Virus record (IMG/VR): IMGVR_UViG_3300027659_000252
Coordinates: 1-21,338 of that record
Direction: 5' to 3' (one strand)
Source of the DNA: a virus
DNA length: 21,338 nt
Shown: piece by piece, positions 1 through 7,686 of the stretch
Layout of the letters: every line of letters begins with the position of its first letter
How positions within the stretch are numbered: the first letter of the stretch is position 1
The notes under the pieces: generated by a model
Seen by the model: the letters and a program-made list of their open reading frames with translations, nothing else
What the model was told of the DNA's origin: nothing
Database searches by the model: none
Program-made: the position numbers and the translations under genes

Positions 1-150
1 CAAAAAAGAAACATTGTGTTTAATATTCATTCTACGACCAGCGTATGTTAGTTTATCAACACAAAGAACATCACATTCAAAGTTATCTAATAGGTGATTT
101 ATAAATGCGGATCCTATAAACCCTGCTCCTCCTGTTACTACTATTTTCAT
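1..150 (-). CDS. rmlB: dTDP-glucose 4,6-dehydratase, N-terminal part only
   Basis: The first 50 residues are visible; the rest lies beyond the left edge of the window. They start [14 protein letters not shown], the glycine-rich NAD-binding turn of extended short-chain dehydrogenases, and continue with VDKLTYAG, the stretch after the second beta strand that is characteristic of RmlB/RfbB. RmlB converts dTDP-glucose to the 4-keto-6-deoxy sugar on the way to rhamnose and related deoxysugars. In a phage this could serve decoration of the host surface or of phage components (inference). The ATG overlaps the stop of the upstream DUF3310 gene (ATGA), so translation is probably coupled. Another NDP-sugar epimerase/dehydratase of the same fold is possible, because the catalytic Tyr-x-x-x-Lys is outside the window. 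Confidence 0.85.
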   Translation of the reverse strand, partial: MKIVVTGGAGFIGSAFINHLLDNFECDVLCVDKLTYAGRRMNIKHNVSFL

Positions 151-428
151 TTTTTCTCTAATGTTTCTATATGATGTTGGAGGTACCAAAGGGCTTTTCT
201 GAGGTCTTCAAGTTCTGTATCTTTTCTTTTTTTTCCTGCACGACTAATATATTTTATTGTGTTTCCTAAACTAAACCCCAAATCCCAAGCGTCAATAACT
301 TTTATTGCTTCATATTCATTATTTTTACCAAATTGGTAATGGTCAGGGTGATTAACTTGTTCTATTTTTATCGGTGGACACTGACAAAGTCCGGTGCCTC
401 CACATACACATTCTTTTTCCATTATCAT
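147..428 (-). CDS. DUF3310 family protein with Cys-rich N-terminus
   Basis: A 93-residue protein. Residues about 26-90 match the phage DUF3310 family by eye: NHPDHYQFG, then a pattern of an acidic helix, [13 protein letters not shown], and [12 protein letters not shown] near the end. The family is common in phages, sometimes annotated as a nucleotide kinase-like protein, and its biochemical role is not established. The N-terminus adds [11 protein letters not shown] (Cys 7, 9, 15 and 17), a compact CxC-GGTG-CxC cluster that could bind a metal. The start is either the first ATG or the third codon (MIM). The first is preferred because it gives an ATGA overlap with the glutamine synthetase stop. 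Its own stop overlaps the rmlB start in the same way, so the three genes look like one coupled transcript. Confidence 0.85.
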   Translation of the reverse strand: MIMEKECVCGGTGLCQCPPIKIEQVNHPDHYQFGKNNEYEAIKVIDAWDLGFSLGNTIKYISRAGKKRKDTELEDLRKALWYLQHHIETLEKK

Positions 429-1543
429 TCTTCTCGATATTCTTTCAACAAATCATCATTAGACACGGTTCCGTATTTTCCAGTAAGATTATCTGTATCA
501 ATATCTTTAGTCATCATAGTCTTTATATGATATATTTGTTTTGTTTCGTGGAGTGATGTGACAATCTCAGAAATAATTTTATATGGGTCTGCGTTTGATC
601 CTGGTCTTCTGTCTTCAAGATATCCTTTCCATTCCTCTGCGGTTTCTTTTGGGACTCTAATTGATGCTCCTCGATCAGAGACACCCCAACTAAACTTATC
701 TATTGATTGTGTTTCGTATTCACCAGTAAGTCTTAAATTATTGTTTGACCCATAAGATTTAATGTGTTGTTGATGTCTTGATTCAAATGCGTTAAACAAT
801 GACATAAAATAGTCTTCATTTCCATCATTTCTCATAATATCTGTTGAAAAGTTTGTATGAAGACCAGATCCATTCCATTCACCGTGTCTAATTGGTTTTG
901 GGTGTAAATCAATGTAGTGTGAATATTTTTCTGATGTTTTAAAAAGAAAATATCTTGTCATCCAAAGATCATCCCCACTTTTTAATTTTTCTTTAGATAA
1001 TACTTGGTATTCCCATTGTCCTAACGCAACCTCAGCATTAACTCCTGTAATATCAATTCCATAATTTAAACACATATTTAAATGTTCATCAACAAAATCT
1101 CTTCCCGCAACATATTGACCAACTCCACAATAATATTTACCTTGTGGTTCCAAGTTGTTTTGATCGTGACCTAAAACACATTTGTTTTTTTTATCGTAAA
1201 TAAAATATTCTTGTTCAAAACCAAACCAAAGATCATCATAACCTTCTTTTATTTTTGATCTATTGTTTGTTTTATGTGGTGTTTTGTCAGAATTTAATAC
1301 CTCACATAAGACATATACGGTTGATTCCATATCTTTAAAATAATGTCTAACAGGTTTTAAAATACAATCTGAACTTCCTGTTTCAGCCTGTAATGTTGAA
1401 GACCCATCAAAGTTCCAAATTGGGAAATTTCCATCAAGAAATGCTTCCTTAATAGATTGATAGTCAACTATTTTTACCTTACTTCTAAGATTTGGTTCTG
1501 GTTTATATCCATCTAACCATACATATTCTAATTTAATTTTCAT
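425..1543 (-). CDS. glnA: glutamine synthetase, GSII (eukaryote-like) class
   Basis: A 372-residue protein with the expected GSII length and motif order: WNFDGSST (43-50) in the beta-grasp part, GFEQEYF (108-114), PQGKYYCGVG (133-142), NAEVALGQWEYQV (169-181), NGSGLHTNFST (224-234), RLTGEYET (271-278), FSWGVSDRGASIRVP (284-298) and YLEDRRPGSNADPY (308-321). The likely metal and substrate residues E110, E112, E171, E178, H229, R271, E277, R291, R296, E310 and R312 are all present, so an active enzyme is predicted. It would make glutamine from glutamate, ammonia and ATP. The usual His before the catalytic flap Glu is Tyr here (GEYET rather than GxHET). The gene is first in a coupled trio with the DUF3310 and rmlB genes. 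No Shine-Dalgarno sequence is visible; an AT-rich leader containing TATTTATA abuts the ATG. Phage-borne GS is unusual and would fit an auxiliary metabolic gene. Confidence 0.93.
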   Translation of the reverse strand: MKIKLEYVWLDGYKPEPNLRSKVKIVDYQSIKEAFLDGNFPIWNFDGSSTLQAETGSSDCILKPVRHYFKDMESTVYVLCEVLNSDKTPHKTNNRSKIKEGYDDLWFGFEQEYFIYDKKNKCVLGHDQNNLEPQGKYYCGVGQYVAGRDFVDEHLNMCLNYGIDITGVNAEVALGQWEYQVLSKEKLKSGDDLWMTRYFLFKTSEKYSHYIDLHPKPIRHGEWNGSGLHTNFSTDIMRNDGNEDYFMSLFNAFESRHQQHIKSYGSNNNLRLTGEYETQSIDKFSWGVSDRGASIRVPKETAEEWKGYLEDRRPGSNADPYKIISEIVTSLHETKQIYHIKTMMTKDIDTDNLTGKYGTVSNDDLLKEYREE

Positions 1544-1589
1544 ATATAAATAATTTACATATTAATTTTAAACTATTATATCTAATTTG

Positions 1590-2324
1590 TCAATTATTTA
1601 TTTTAATTAATTTAGACTGTATCATGTAGTTCATGATCTTTCTTTTTGATATTGGTAATAACGTTTCTTTAAAAGGGAACTGGTCAGTGTGATGAACTTT
1701 AAAAATTATTAATTTTTTTCTATAATTAATATCATTAATGTTTTTTATTAAAGGTGATTTAACATTAATAATAATATTTTCAATGTCAGATTCTTTAGAA
1801 ATACAAATATTTTTGATTACACATTTACTCTCGACAACTCCTTTTTTTATTTTTTTAATTATAAACTCATAAAGATGTGTGTTTCCATTATTTTCAATAA
1901 AAAACAAACCTTCTTTAGGGTTTATGTTTTTTGAATTAAATATTGGATTAATGGATATTGAGTCATTTGATATCTCCCATAGAGCCTTAGATCTATTAAA
2001 GTAATCTTTGATAATAATATTAGAGTATTCACAAATTTTATTTATTTCAAATTCTTGGTCATTTGTAAATAATGGTATACTATTGGTCAATAAATCAGAT
2101 ATTAGTATTTCATCGTCTACAGTTTTAAGTGATCGATTAAGAGTTAAATATTGTTTTTTTTCAATAATAAGATTTAGACTTGCAAGGTGTAATGAAACTT
2201 GTTGAAAGTTTGGGTATAGTTTTAAGTTTTGTAGTTGCTTATCTAATTTTTGTATGTAACCTAAAAGAACATATTGTTTATGTTCAAAATCTATTGGTTC
2301 CTGAAATAACCAGTCAGTTTTCAT
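1590..2324 (-). CDS. hypothetical protein, 244 aa
   Basis: No family is recognised. The N-terminus WLFQEPIDFEHKQY is followed by a predicted helical stretch (to about residue 60). The rest is a lysine- and isoleucine-rich mixed alpha/beta sequence without Cys pairs, signal peptide or membrane segment. The ORF fills its interval, with its stop 46 bases before the glutamine synthetase ATG. Its upstream side opens into the longest intergenic gap of the window, from which the plus-strand genes also diverge. It is likely real because of its length and position, but no function can be assigned. Confidence 0.7.
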   Translation of the reverse strand: MKTDWLFQEPIDFEHKQYVLLGYIQKLDKQLQNLKLYPNFQQVSLHLASLNLIIEKKQYLTLNRSLKTVDDEILISDLLTNSIPLFTNDQEFEINKICEYSNIIIKDYFNRSKALWEISNDSISINPIFNSKNINPKEGLFFIENNGNTHLYEFIIKKIKKGVVESKCVIKNICISKESDIENIIINVKSPLIKNINDINYRKKLIIFKVHHTDQFPFKETLLPISKRKIMNYMIQSKLIKINN

Positions 2325-2503
2325 TATTTTTTTAATAAAGGTAAATAATTAATTAATGAGTGTAAATATATTAATTAATTGTAAAAATATGTTGTGATAT
2401 AAAATTTATAATTACAATAATAAATACTTTATTATTATAAAATAATAAACTAACATTATTAGATATTTATATATAAAAAATAAACAATTAAAAATTTACT
2501 AAA
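2325..2503. promoter_or_regulatory. divergent intergenic region, probable promoters for both directions
   Basis: This is the largest non-coding gap, about 180 bases, between a minus-strand gene (start at 2324) and a plus-strand gene (start at 2504). It is almost pure A/T. It holds an 11-base inverted repeat, AATTAATTAAT at 2347-2357 against ATTAATTAATT at 2370-2380, with 12 bases between the arms. It also holds the AGATATTTAT element at 2461. A divergent promoter region with possible operator symmetry is the natural reading. No Bacteroidetes TAnnTTTG box was found in it, and the low complexity makes the repeat only weak evidence. Confidence 0.4.
2461..2470 (+). promoter_or_regulatory. AGATATTTAT element upstream of the 2504 gene
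   Basis: One of five exact copies of this 10-mer found by eye. Four of them lie in short intergenic gaps, reading toward the next gene. This one is 33 bases before the ATG of the Cys/Gln-rich small gene. It is a candidate phage promoter element, but the AT-rich background makes it uncertain. Confidence 0.3.
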
Positions 2504-2650
2504 ATGGGATGTGGATGTAAAAACAAAGGTCAAGAGCAAACTCAACAACCTCAAATACAAACTCAAGTACAAACTCAACAACAACAAAATAGTGACTCAG
2601 TAAAAAGTGCAGTTACAAAAATTGTTGAAAAATACTATAATAAAAAATAA
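2504..2650 (+). CDS. small Cys/Gln-rich protein, 48 aa
   Basis: The protein starts MGCGCKNKGQ, continues with a Gln/Thr repeat-like stretch (QTQQPQIQTQVQTQQQQ, residues 12-28), and ends in a short charged amphipathic helix (SVKSAVTKIVEKYYNKK). It is not recognised as a named family. The Cys-x-Cys start and the low-complexity middle suggest a small metal-binding or flexible linker-like protein. It is preferred as a real gene because it starts just after the divergent promoter region, is co-directional with the next gene, and has a clear codon pattern ending in TAA. Its length is below usual ORF cut-offs, so it may often be missed. Confidence 0.65.
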   Translation: MGCGCKNKGQEQTQQPQIQTQVQTQQQQNSDSVKSAVTKIVEKYYNKK

Positions 2651-2714
2651 TTAGTCTTTAATCTATATTTTATTTTATTTAAAATTATTAAAAATAAAAG
2701 TTAAATAAAATAAA

Positions 2715-3602
2715 ATGAGTGAGATAATAGTTTATAATTTTTTAGATGGTAAAAATATATGTAATATTTTTGCAAAATTAATTGTTAATGAAATTAATAA
2801 TATAACACCAGAATCTAAAGTTAACATACAAGTAGTAAATGTTAGAACTTTTTTTGTAGTTAGGGGTGTTTCTTCATCAGGTACAGTTTTAAATTTATCA
2901 GAAATTTTTCAAAAATATTTAAAAAAATACGATGAAGATTTATCAAAAAAAATAAGAGTAATAGATAATATTATTTATAACCACAATTTTGATTTAATCC
3001 CAATACATATTACTAATCATGATAAAAAATTAATAAATTTAAAAAAAGATAAAATACAAAAAATAATTGACGTTTACGCTAAGAATAAAATCTATTTTAA
3101 CGTTAAGATAGAAGAGGTAAATGAATATTTATATTACGATTGTATTGAGGAAGAACTATCCACTGTGATTAAAATATTAAAAACCCATTTTCCAAAATAC
3201 GAACTAATAAAATCTGATTTTTCACAGGAGGTATACGTTTCAGACAAATTTCACGGACTATCAAACAATGGAGAAAAACTATATTATTTTTTATTAAAAT
3301 ACATAACAAACCACATATTTAAACTTGGGATCTCAAAAGAAATGGAATTATCACTTTATTCTAATATAAACGTTAATGATATTGATAATAATAATTGTAA
3401 GTTTGAAATTTTAAACAATAACCACATAGTAAAAACAGAATGGTTAAGGTCACTAATTTTAGACGTTTTTCCATTTGAATATTCAAAATTAGTGTCTAAG
3501 TTTGGTAATTTTAATTATTCAGATTTGGATTTATCTGATATATCATCTGAAGATTTAATATGGGAGGATTTAGATTTAATATCTGAAATAGTATTAGTCT
3601 AA
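2715..3602 (+). CDS. hypothetical protein, 295 aa
   Basis: No family is recognised with confidence. The sequence is soluble mixed alpha/beta and ends in an acidic Asp/Ser/Leu-rich tail (YSDLDLSDISSEDLIWEDLD). The first 80 residues faintly recall the first domain of S-adenosylmethionine synthetase: a DGKNICN helix, then a hydrophobic strand containing RTFFVVRGVSSS where the family has its GLVLVAGEITT-like strand. The catalytic residues of that family are not evident, so this is only a hint. The 3' end runs 9 bases into the minus-strand glutaredoxin gene, so the two stop codons lie inside each other's coding sequence. It is probably co-transcribed with the small gene upstream, 64 bases away. 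Confidence 0.75.
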   Translation: MSEIIVYNFLDGKNICNIFAKLIVNEINNITPESKVNIQVVNVRTFFVVRGVSSSGTVLNLSEIFQKYLKKYDEDLSKKIRVIDNIIYNHNFDLIPIHITNHDKKLINLKKDKIQKIIDVYAKNKIYFNVKIEEVNEYLYYDCIEEELSTVIKILKTHFPKYELIKSDFSQEVYVSDKFHGLSNNGEKLYYFLLKYITNHIFKLGISKEMELSLYSNINVNDIDNNNCKFEILNNNHIVKTEWLRSLILDVFPFEYSKLVSKFGNFNYSDLDLSDISSEDLIWEDLDLISEIVLV

Positions 3603-3881
3603 TAGATAATTTTTAACTATTTCTACACCTTCATGTATATCATTATAGTCTTTATCAGGACTTAAATATTTAACGTTGTGAGCAACCTTATTTTCATCTA
3701 AAGTCATTAACAATAGTGCGGGTACATATTCGTTATTAACAATCTTAGAAAAATCATCATACTCAGATTCATGCTCGTAAATATCTCGGTCTATAAAATT
3801 TATTTTATTTTTTTTAAACTCCTCTTTAATGTGATCACAATGAGGACAACCATTCATACTGTATAATATAGTTAATTTCAT
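3594..3881 (-). CDS. glutaredoxin/thioredoxin-fold protein
   Basis: A 95-residue protein that starts with a beta strand (MKLTILYSM) followed directly by the redox motif CPHC (Cys12 and Cys15) at the head of a helix. At about residues 52-55 a VPAL stretch supplies the expected cis-proline. This is the layout of a small glutaredoxin. Such proteins reduce disulfides, and in large phages often serve ribonucleotide reductase, though no reductase lies in this window. A YDDFSK...YVPALLLM middle and a C-terminal helix complete the fold. Its start overlaps the stop of the upstream gene as ATGA. Its 3' end overlaps the convergent plus-strand gene by 9 bases. Confidence 0.8.
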   Translation of the reverse strand: MKLTILYSMNGCPHCDHIKEEFKKNKINFIDRDIYEHESEYDDFSKIVNNEYVPALLLMTLDENKVAHNVKYLSPDKDYNDIHEGVEIVKNYLLD

Positions 3882-4216
3882 ATTTTATCTATTGTGTAAA
3901 ATTTATTAAGACCCATAAGTAGTAAACTTATATTTTCTAAATCATCTGTTAATATAATTATTCCGTAACATAAACTATTTTCAATTTTTTTAAAATTAAT
4001 CATAACTTTATTATTATTTCCCCAAGTAATAACTCCATCCATATAATCAAAAACATTATCATAATATTTAGAATACGACCAATAAAGTTTGTTTTTATTT
4101 ATTAATAGGTCTAAACCTTCTTTTGTTATATTTTTTGTTTTTACAATATTCGGATAGAGTATTTCTGGAAAACTATTTTTATACATCTCAATAATATTAT
4201 CTTCAATAATTTTCAT
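3878..4216 (-). CDS. hypothetical protein, 112 aa
   Basis: Not recognised. It is a small soluble protein with aromatic-rich stretches (LYWSYSKYYDNVFDY, about residues 44-58) followed by alternating hydrophobic beta-strand segments. It has one Cys and no signal peptide. It is directly upstream of, and coupled (ATGA) to, the glutaredoxin-like gene, which suggests joint expression but not necessarily a joint function. The upstream gap of 47 bases separates it from the PcfJ-like gene's neighbour side. Confidence 0.65.
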   Translation of the reverse strand: MKIIEDNIIEMYKNSFPEILYPNIVKTKNITKEGLDLLINKNKLYWSYSKYYDNVFDYMDGVITWGNNNKVMINFKKIENSLCYGIIILTDDLENISLLLMGLNKFYTIDKI

Positions 4217-4263
4217 AACACTAAAATAGTATATTATAACATTAAGTTTGTAAATCTAAAACA

Positions 4264-5883
4264 CTAAAATAAATCCATTAGGTCAAAAAAAGACTCGTGT
4301 TTATTAGATTCACCATCCCATTTAGGATAATCAGAATGTGACAAATCATCATCTATTATGAATTTTGATTCTTTAATTATGACTTTATTATTTGGATATT
4401 TAGTTGTCATTACTGGTAGTTTAATCATTTTTTTAGAGTATAAATATGAAATAAACTTATCTAATTCATGTAATGGTATGTCCCAAGTATTGTCTAAACT
4501 TAAGTTAAATCTACCAAGTGTTTGTTTTCTAACTATTGTATTTTTTGTAAATACATATTCAATAGTTGCTCTGTCTTTACCATTAGAACTACCTTTTCTT
4601 AAAGACACAATTAAATTATGTGGTTGTTTGTAATATGTCCTTACACAATTTTTTTGGTGTGATGACTCGTTTTCATAATCATCCGTATTTTCAAGTAAAA
4701 TTGGGTAGTAAGTTATATCATCAATAGTTTTAATTGTATTTTCAATAAGTTTAGAGTCTATTCCATAAAATCGACTAACATAACCAACATCATAACTAAC
4801 AAGTAATTTACTCCATTCGGAGTGTTCAATAATAAATGACTCATAATCTCTTGCTTTAATTTTAACGTTTTCTCTGTAATCAACACGTAAAGTATTTTTA
4901 AAAGATAAATGATCATATAAATCAGACATATTTATAGAACTAGAAAAAGAATTAATAATTTTTAAAATATTTATTTTTTCTGCATTTGTTAATTTTAAAT
5001 TCGGTAAAGTATTATTTGGGTAATAGTAAGTTGGCGAATCAATATTTAAAAATTTTTGTTCATCAATTTTATTAAAATGATCAATACCAATTAAGTTATA
5101 GACATTTATTAGATTGTTTAAATTAACATTATCATATTTATTTAAAATATTTTTTATTTTTTTACCATTTAAACCGTTTTTAGTCATAAAACAAGTAACC
5201 AAATTATTATCATTTTTTTTAACTTCCTTCTTAGTAAAATAGCAATTTAAAAAATTAATAAATGAATTTGGATATTTTATATCATTAATTTTTAAATAAG
5301 CTTGATATAATTTATATTTTGGTGAGTATAATTCATCATCATATTTAAAGTTCATTTTTTCTGAAATTCTATTAAAAAAAATATTTAACATGTTGTTGGT
5401 ATCATCATGTGGATAAAGTGAACATAATGTGTTAAATAAAGAACTACTATTAAGATTAACTTGATTAACTTTTATGCTTTTTGATATTATTTTTTTATTC
5501 ATTTTATTAATAACACCTGTATAAAATAATTTTGTTTTATAATTAAAAGTTAAATAATATGTGGATCTTCTAATTTTAAAATATCTTTGTCCAGAACACC
5601 TACTTTTATTATAAAGGTATAATTTAATAGAAACTTTATCCAAAACTTCTTCAATAACAACAGTTTCTCGAGATGAATAAATCTCACATAATAAATTACC
5701 ATAATTATCACAAAAATCCTCCTCAGTTGTAAATTCTTTGTCAAACTCAAAAAATCCGTACTTAATTCGTTTTCTATTTAAGTCCACAGACGGAATAGGA
5801 CTATCTAATCTATTGTAGTTTTTTTTTAGTAGAGTTCTATATTTTTTGGTCTGTTGTTTAAACAAAACATTAGAAAAGTCCAT
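4264..5883 (-). CDS. PcfJ-like protein, 539 aa
   Basis: The C-terminal third carries the PcfJ-like signature: a polar ENESSHQKNCVRTY box (His409, Cys413 region), LIVSLRKG, RATIEYVF, and then KQTLGRFN, where the family has a Q-x-(R/K)-G-x-x-N pattern. PcfJ-like proteins occur on conjugative plasmids and in many phages, and their biochemical role is unknown. The N-terminal 380 residues are Lys/Asn/Tyr-rich and not assignable. A Cys (RCSGQRYFKIRRS, about residues 95-107) lies in a basic stretch that could bind nucleic acid (inference). It ends in an acidic tail, HESFFDLMDLF. Assignment is by motif recognition only, so moderate confidence. Confidence 0.65.
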   Translation of the reverse strand: MDFSNVLFKQQTKKYRTLLKKNYNRLDSPIPSVDLNRKRIKYGFFEFDKEFTTEEDFCDNYGNLLCEIYSSRETVVIEEVLDKVSIKLYLYNKSRCSGQRYFKIRRSTYYLTFNYKTKLFYTGVINKMNKKIISKSIKVNQVNLNSSSLFNTLCSLYPHDDTNNMLNIFFNRISEKMNFKYDDELYSPKYKLYQAYLKINDIKYPNSFINFLNCYFTKKEVKKNDNNLVTCFMTKNGLNGKKIKNILNKYDNVNLNNLINVYNLIGIDHFNKIDEQKFLNIDSPTYYYPNNTLPNLKLTNAEKINILKIINSFSSSINMSDLYDHLSFKNTLRVDYRENVKIKARDYESFIIEHSEWSKLLVSYDVGYVSRFYGIDSKLIENTIKTIDDITYYPILLENTDDYENESSHQKNCVRTYYKQPHNLIVSLRKGSSNGKDRATIEYVFTKNTIVRKQTLGRFNLSLDNTWDIPLHELDKFISYLYSKKMIKLPVMTTKYPNNKVIIKESKFIIDDDLSHSDYPKWDGESNKHESFFDLMDLF

Positions 5884-5917
5884 TACAGTTTAAGTATTTT
5901 AAATTATAAAAAATATG

Positions 5918-6205
5918 TTAATTAAGACAAATAAATCCCATATGGTGAGACATAAACCCATTAACTGAGGTTTCAATTTTTTTAAAAGACGTTTTAGTAT
6001 TGATTTTTAATATTATTTCTAACATTTGTGATCTAGTTAACTCTAACGTATTTTGAGTATTAATGTTATCTTCTACAACTATTCTAACATGATTGTAAAA
6101 TATTGTTGGGTCAACGTCACCAATTAATTCTTTTAATTGGTTTGGAGTTTTTTCAAAAAAAGTTTTTAATTTATTTAAATATATTTCTAATTCTATGTTT
6201 TTCAT
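5918..6205 (-). CDS. hypothetical protein, 95 aa
   Basis: Not recognised. The start chosen is the internal ATG giving MKNIELEIYL, because the ten extra residues of the longer reading (from 6235) are leader-like and would overlap a candidate promoter box. The predicted structure is mainly helical (KLKTFFEKTPNQLKELIG, then a long middle helix with LTRSQMLEIILKINTK), with a C-terminal His-His-Met (SHHMGFICLN). The gene is isolated by short gaps on both sides (34 and 56 bases), and so may have its own promoter. Confidence 0.6.
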   Translation of the reverse strand: MKNIELEIYLNKLKTFFEKTPNQLKELIGDVDPTIFYNHVRIVVEDNINTQNTLELTRSQMLEIILKINTKTSFKKIETSVNGFMSHHMGFICLN

Positions 6206-6224
6206 ATTAAAAAATTTATTTATA

Positions 6225-6255
6225 CAAAAATACAAAAATTTTCTTTATATATCAA
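6225..6255 (-). promoter_or_regulatory. candidate Bacteroidetes-type promoter
   Basis: On the minus strand TATTTTTG (6225-6232) matches the -7 box TAnnTTTG. It is preceded after 20 bases by TTG (6253-6255), within the 17-23 base spacing known for Flavobacterium-type promoters. It lies 20 bases before the ATG at 6205. The AT-rich context raises the chance of a coincidental match. Confidence 0.3.
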
Positions 6256-6261
6256 TCAAAA

Positions 6262-7638
6262 TTAATTATTAAAGAAAAAAGTTTCGTCTGATTCCATTTT
6301 TTGTTTTAATTTTTCAGGTATAATTAATTTTGGATTAGAACCTACAAGGTTTATTACACATAACCTATTTAAATTAACTAAACATTCAGGTAAAGAATTT
6401 AAATCTTTATTATCCGGTAAAGATAAAAATTGTAATTGGGTTAAATTACATATTGAGTTAGGTAACGTTTTAACACAATTAACAAAATGTATTGCCGTTA
6501 AATCTTTGAATCTACCAAGAGTATCTGGTACGTTTAAACTAAGATTATTAGTTGATTTATTAACAAATTCAAGTCTTTTTATCCCGTTTGGTAATGTTTC
6601 AAAAAACTCATCAAAGCCATATAAAGCAATGAATTTAGAACTACTATCATTTGGATAAGTAACAGAAACTTTAGTTCCGTCACTATTAGATAAGGATTTC
6701 ATAAACTCTGGTTTAAAAAAATCTTTAAGACTAGATTCTTGTTTATTTAAAAATTCAATTAAATCGATTTGTCTGTCATCAGCATCCATAAATTGACTAT
6801 CAGGAAAATGGAATTGGTATCTATTTGCGGGTAAACCTGAAACGTCTCCAATTTCTTTTCCGTAATTTTTAAAAGTAGTTGGGGTATTTGGTATTACCAC
6901 ATATAATGGTCCTTTATTAATATATCTTTCAAACCAAGTTAATCCAGGTGAGGATGTGCACCAATTAGTCTCTCCTTTTCTTGCCTCATTATGAGACCCA
7001 CCATAAAAACATGCTGCGTCCTTACCTAATTGACCTGTGTTACTAATTTTAATAACAGTCCAACTACCACCTCTATAAACAACTTCACCACCTGGATGAT
7101 CATATGTTATAGAAGCCGTTTTTTTCTCATCGGCCGTAGCTTTAGTTTTTTCTAAACTAAAATCTTTAACATTATCATATAAAGTTTCAATAGTTAATTT
7201 ATTAATATCTCGATACTCTTGTGATAACTTATTTTTAAATCTTTCATATTTTTTAAGGTTATTCGTTGTTTTGTATAAATCCTCAAGATATAAAGATTGA
7301 TAAGACTTAAGAGCTTCTTTATATTGTCCTGATTTTGGGTCAGAAATCATTAAAGGGTGGTCACCTGGTAATTTTGGAGTTACAAAGTTTTTTAATAACC
7401 ATTGAACATATTTACCAATTTTAACATTTTCCATGTCTTCAGGTTTAAGTTCATCGATATCTTTTCCTTCAGGAAATTTTGATGTAGGGTCTGCAGCGAT
7501 TATAGCAACTAACGTTTCAAAAGGTACCAATCCTTTTGATCCCCGTTCTTTTGGTTTTACAAATTTGTCAAATAAAACTGAAAATCTTGATCCCTCAATT
7601 ATTAAGTCTTTAAGGATAGTGGTAAATCTAATAGCCAT
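6262..7638 (-). CDS. 458-aa phage protein with C-terminal leucine-rich repeats
   Basis: Three parts are visible. Residues 1 to about 160 are helical and charged (KYERFKNKLSQEYRDINKLT), similar to a segment seen in other large-phage proteins. The middle, about 175-290, has a Gly/Tyr-rich region with GETNWCTSSPG, a LYVVIPN strand and YQFHFPDSQFMDADDRQID, a pattern I associate with unassigned phage proteins. Residues about 345-445 contain three to four leucine-rich repeats, such as LPNGIKRLEF, LPNSICNLTQLQFLSLPDN and LPECLVNLNRLCVINL. LRRs normally mediate protein binding. There is no signal peptide or membrane segment, so a virion or cytoplasmic role cannot be separated. The start MAIRFTTILK sits behind an AGATATTTAT element, and the next gene upstream is dam. 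Confidence 0.85.
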   Translation of the reverse strand: MAIRFTTILKDLIIEGSRFSVLFDKFVKPKERGSKGLVPFETLVAIIAADPTSKFPEGKDIDELKPEDMENVKIGKYVQWLLKNFVTPKLPGDHPLMISDPKSGQYKEALKSYQSLYLEDLYKTTNNLKKYERFKNKLSQEYRDINKLTIETLYDNVKDFSLEKTKATADEKKTASITYDHPGGEVVYRGGSWTVIKISNTGQLGKDAACFYGGSHNEARKGETNWCTSSPGLTWFERYINKGPLYVVIPNTPTTFKNYGKEIGDVSGLPANRYQFHFPDSQFMDADDRQIDLIEFLNKQESSLKDFFKPEFMKSLSNSDGTKVSVTYPNDSSSKFIALYGFDEFFETLPNGIKRLEFVNKSTNNLSLNVPDTLGRFKDLTAIHFVNCVKTLPNSICNLTQLQFLSLPDNKDLNSLPECLVNLNRLCVINLVGSNPKLIIPEKLKQKMESDETFFFNN

Positions 7639-7655
7639 AATTAAATGTTTTAATT

Positions 7656-7665
7656 ATAAATATCT
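7656..7665 (-). promoter_or_regulatory. AGATATTTAT element upstream of the LRR gene
   Basis: An exact copy of the recurring 10-mer, read on the minus strand, 17 bases before the ATG at 7638 and inside the 48-base gap after dam. A candidate promoter or leader element; see also the copies at 2461, 8539 and 13605. Confidence 0.3.
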
Positions 7666-7686
7666 CATAATTTAAAAAATAACAAA

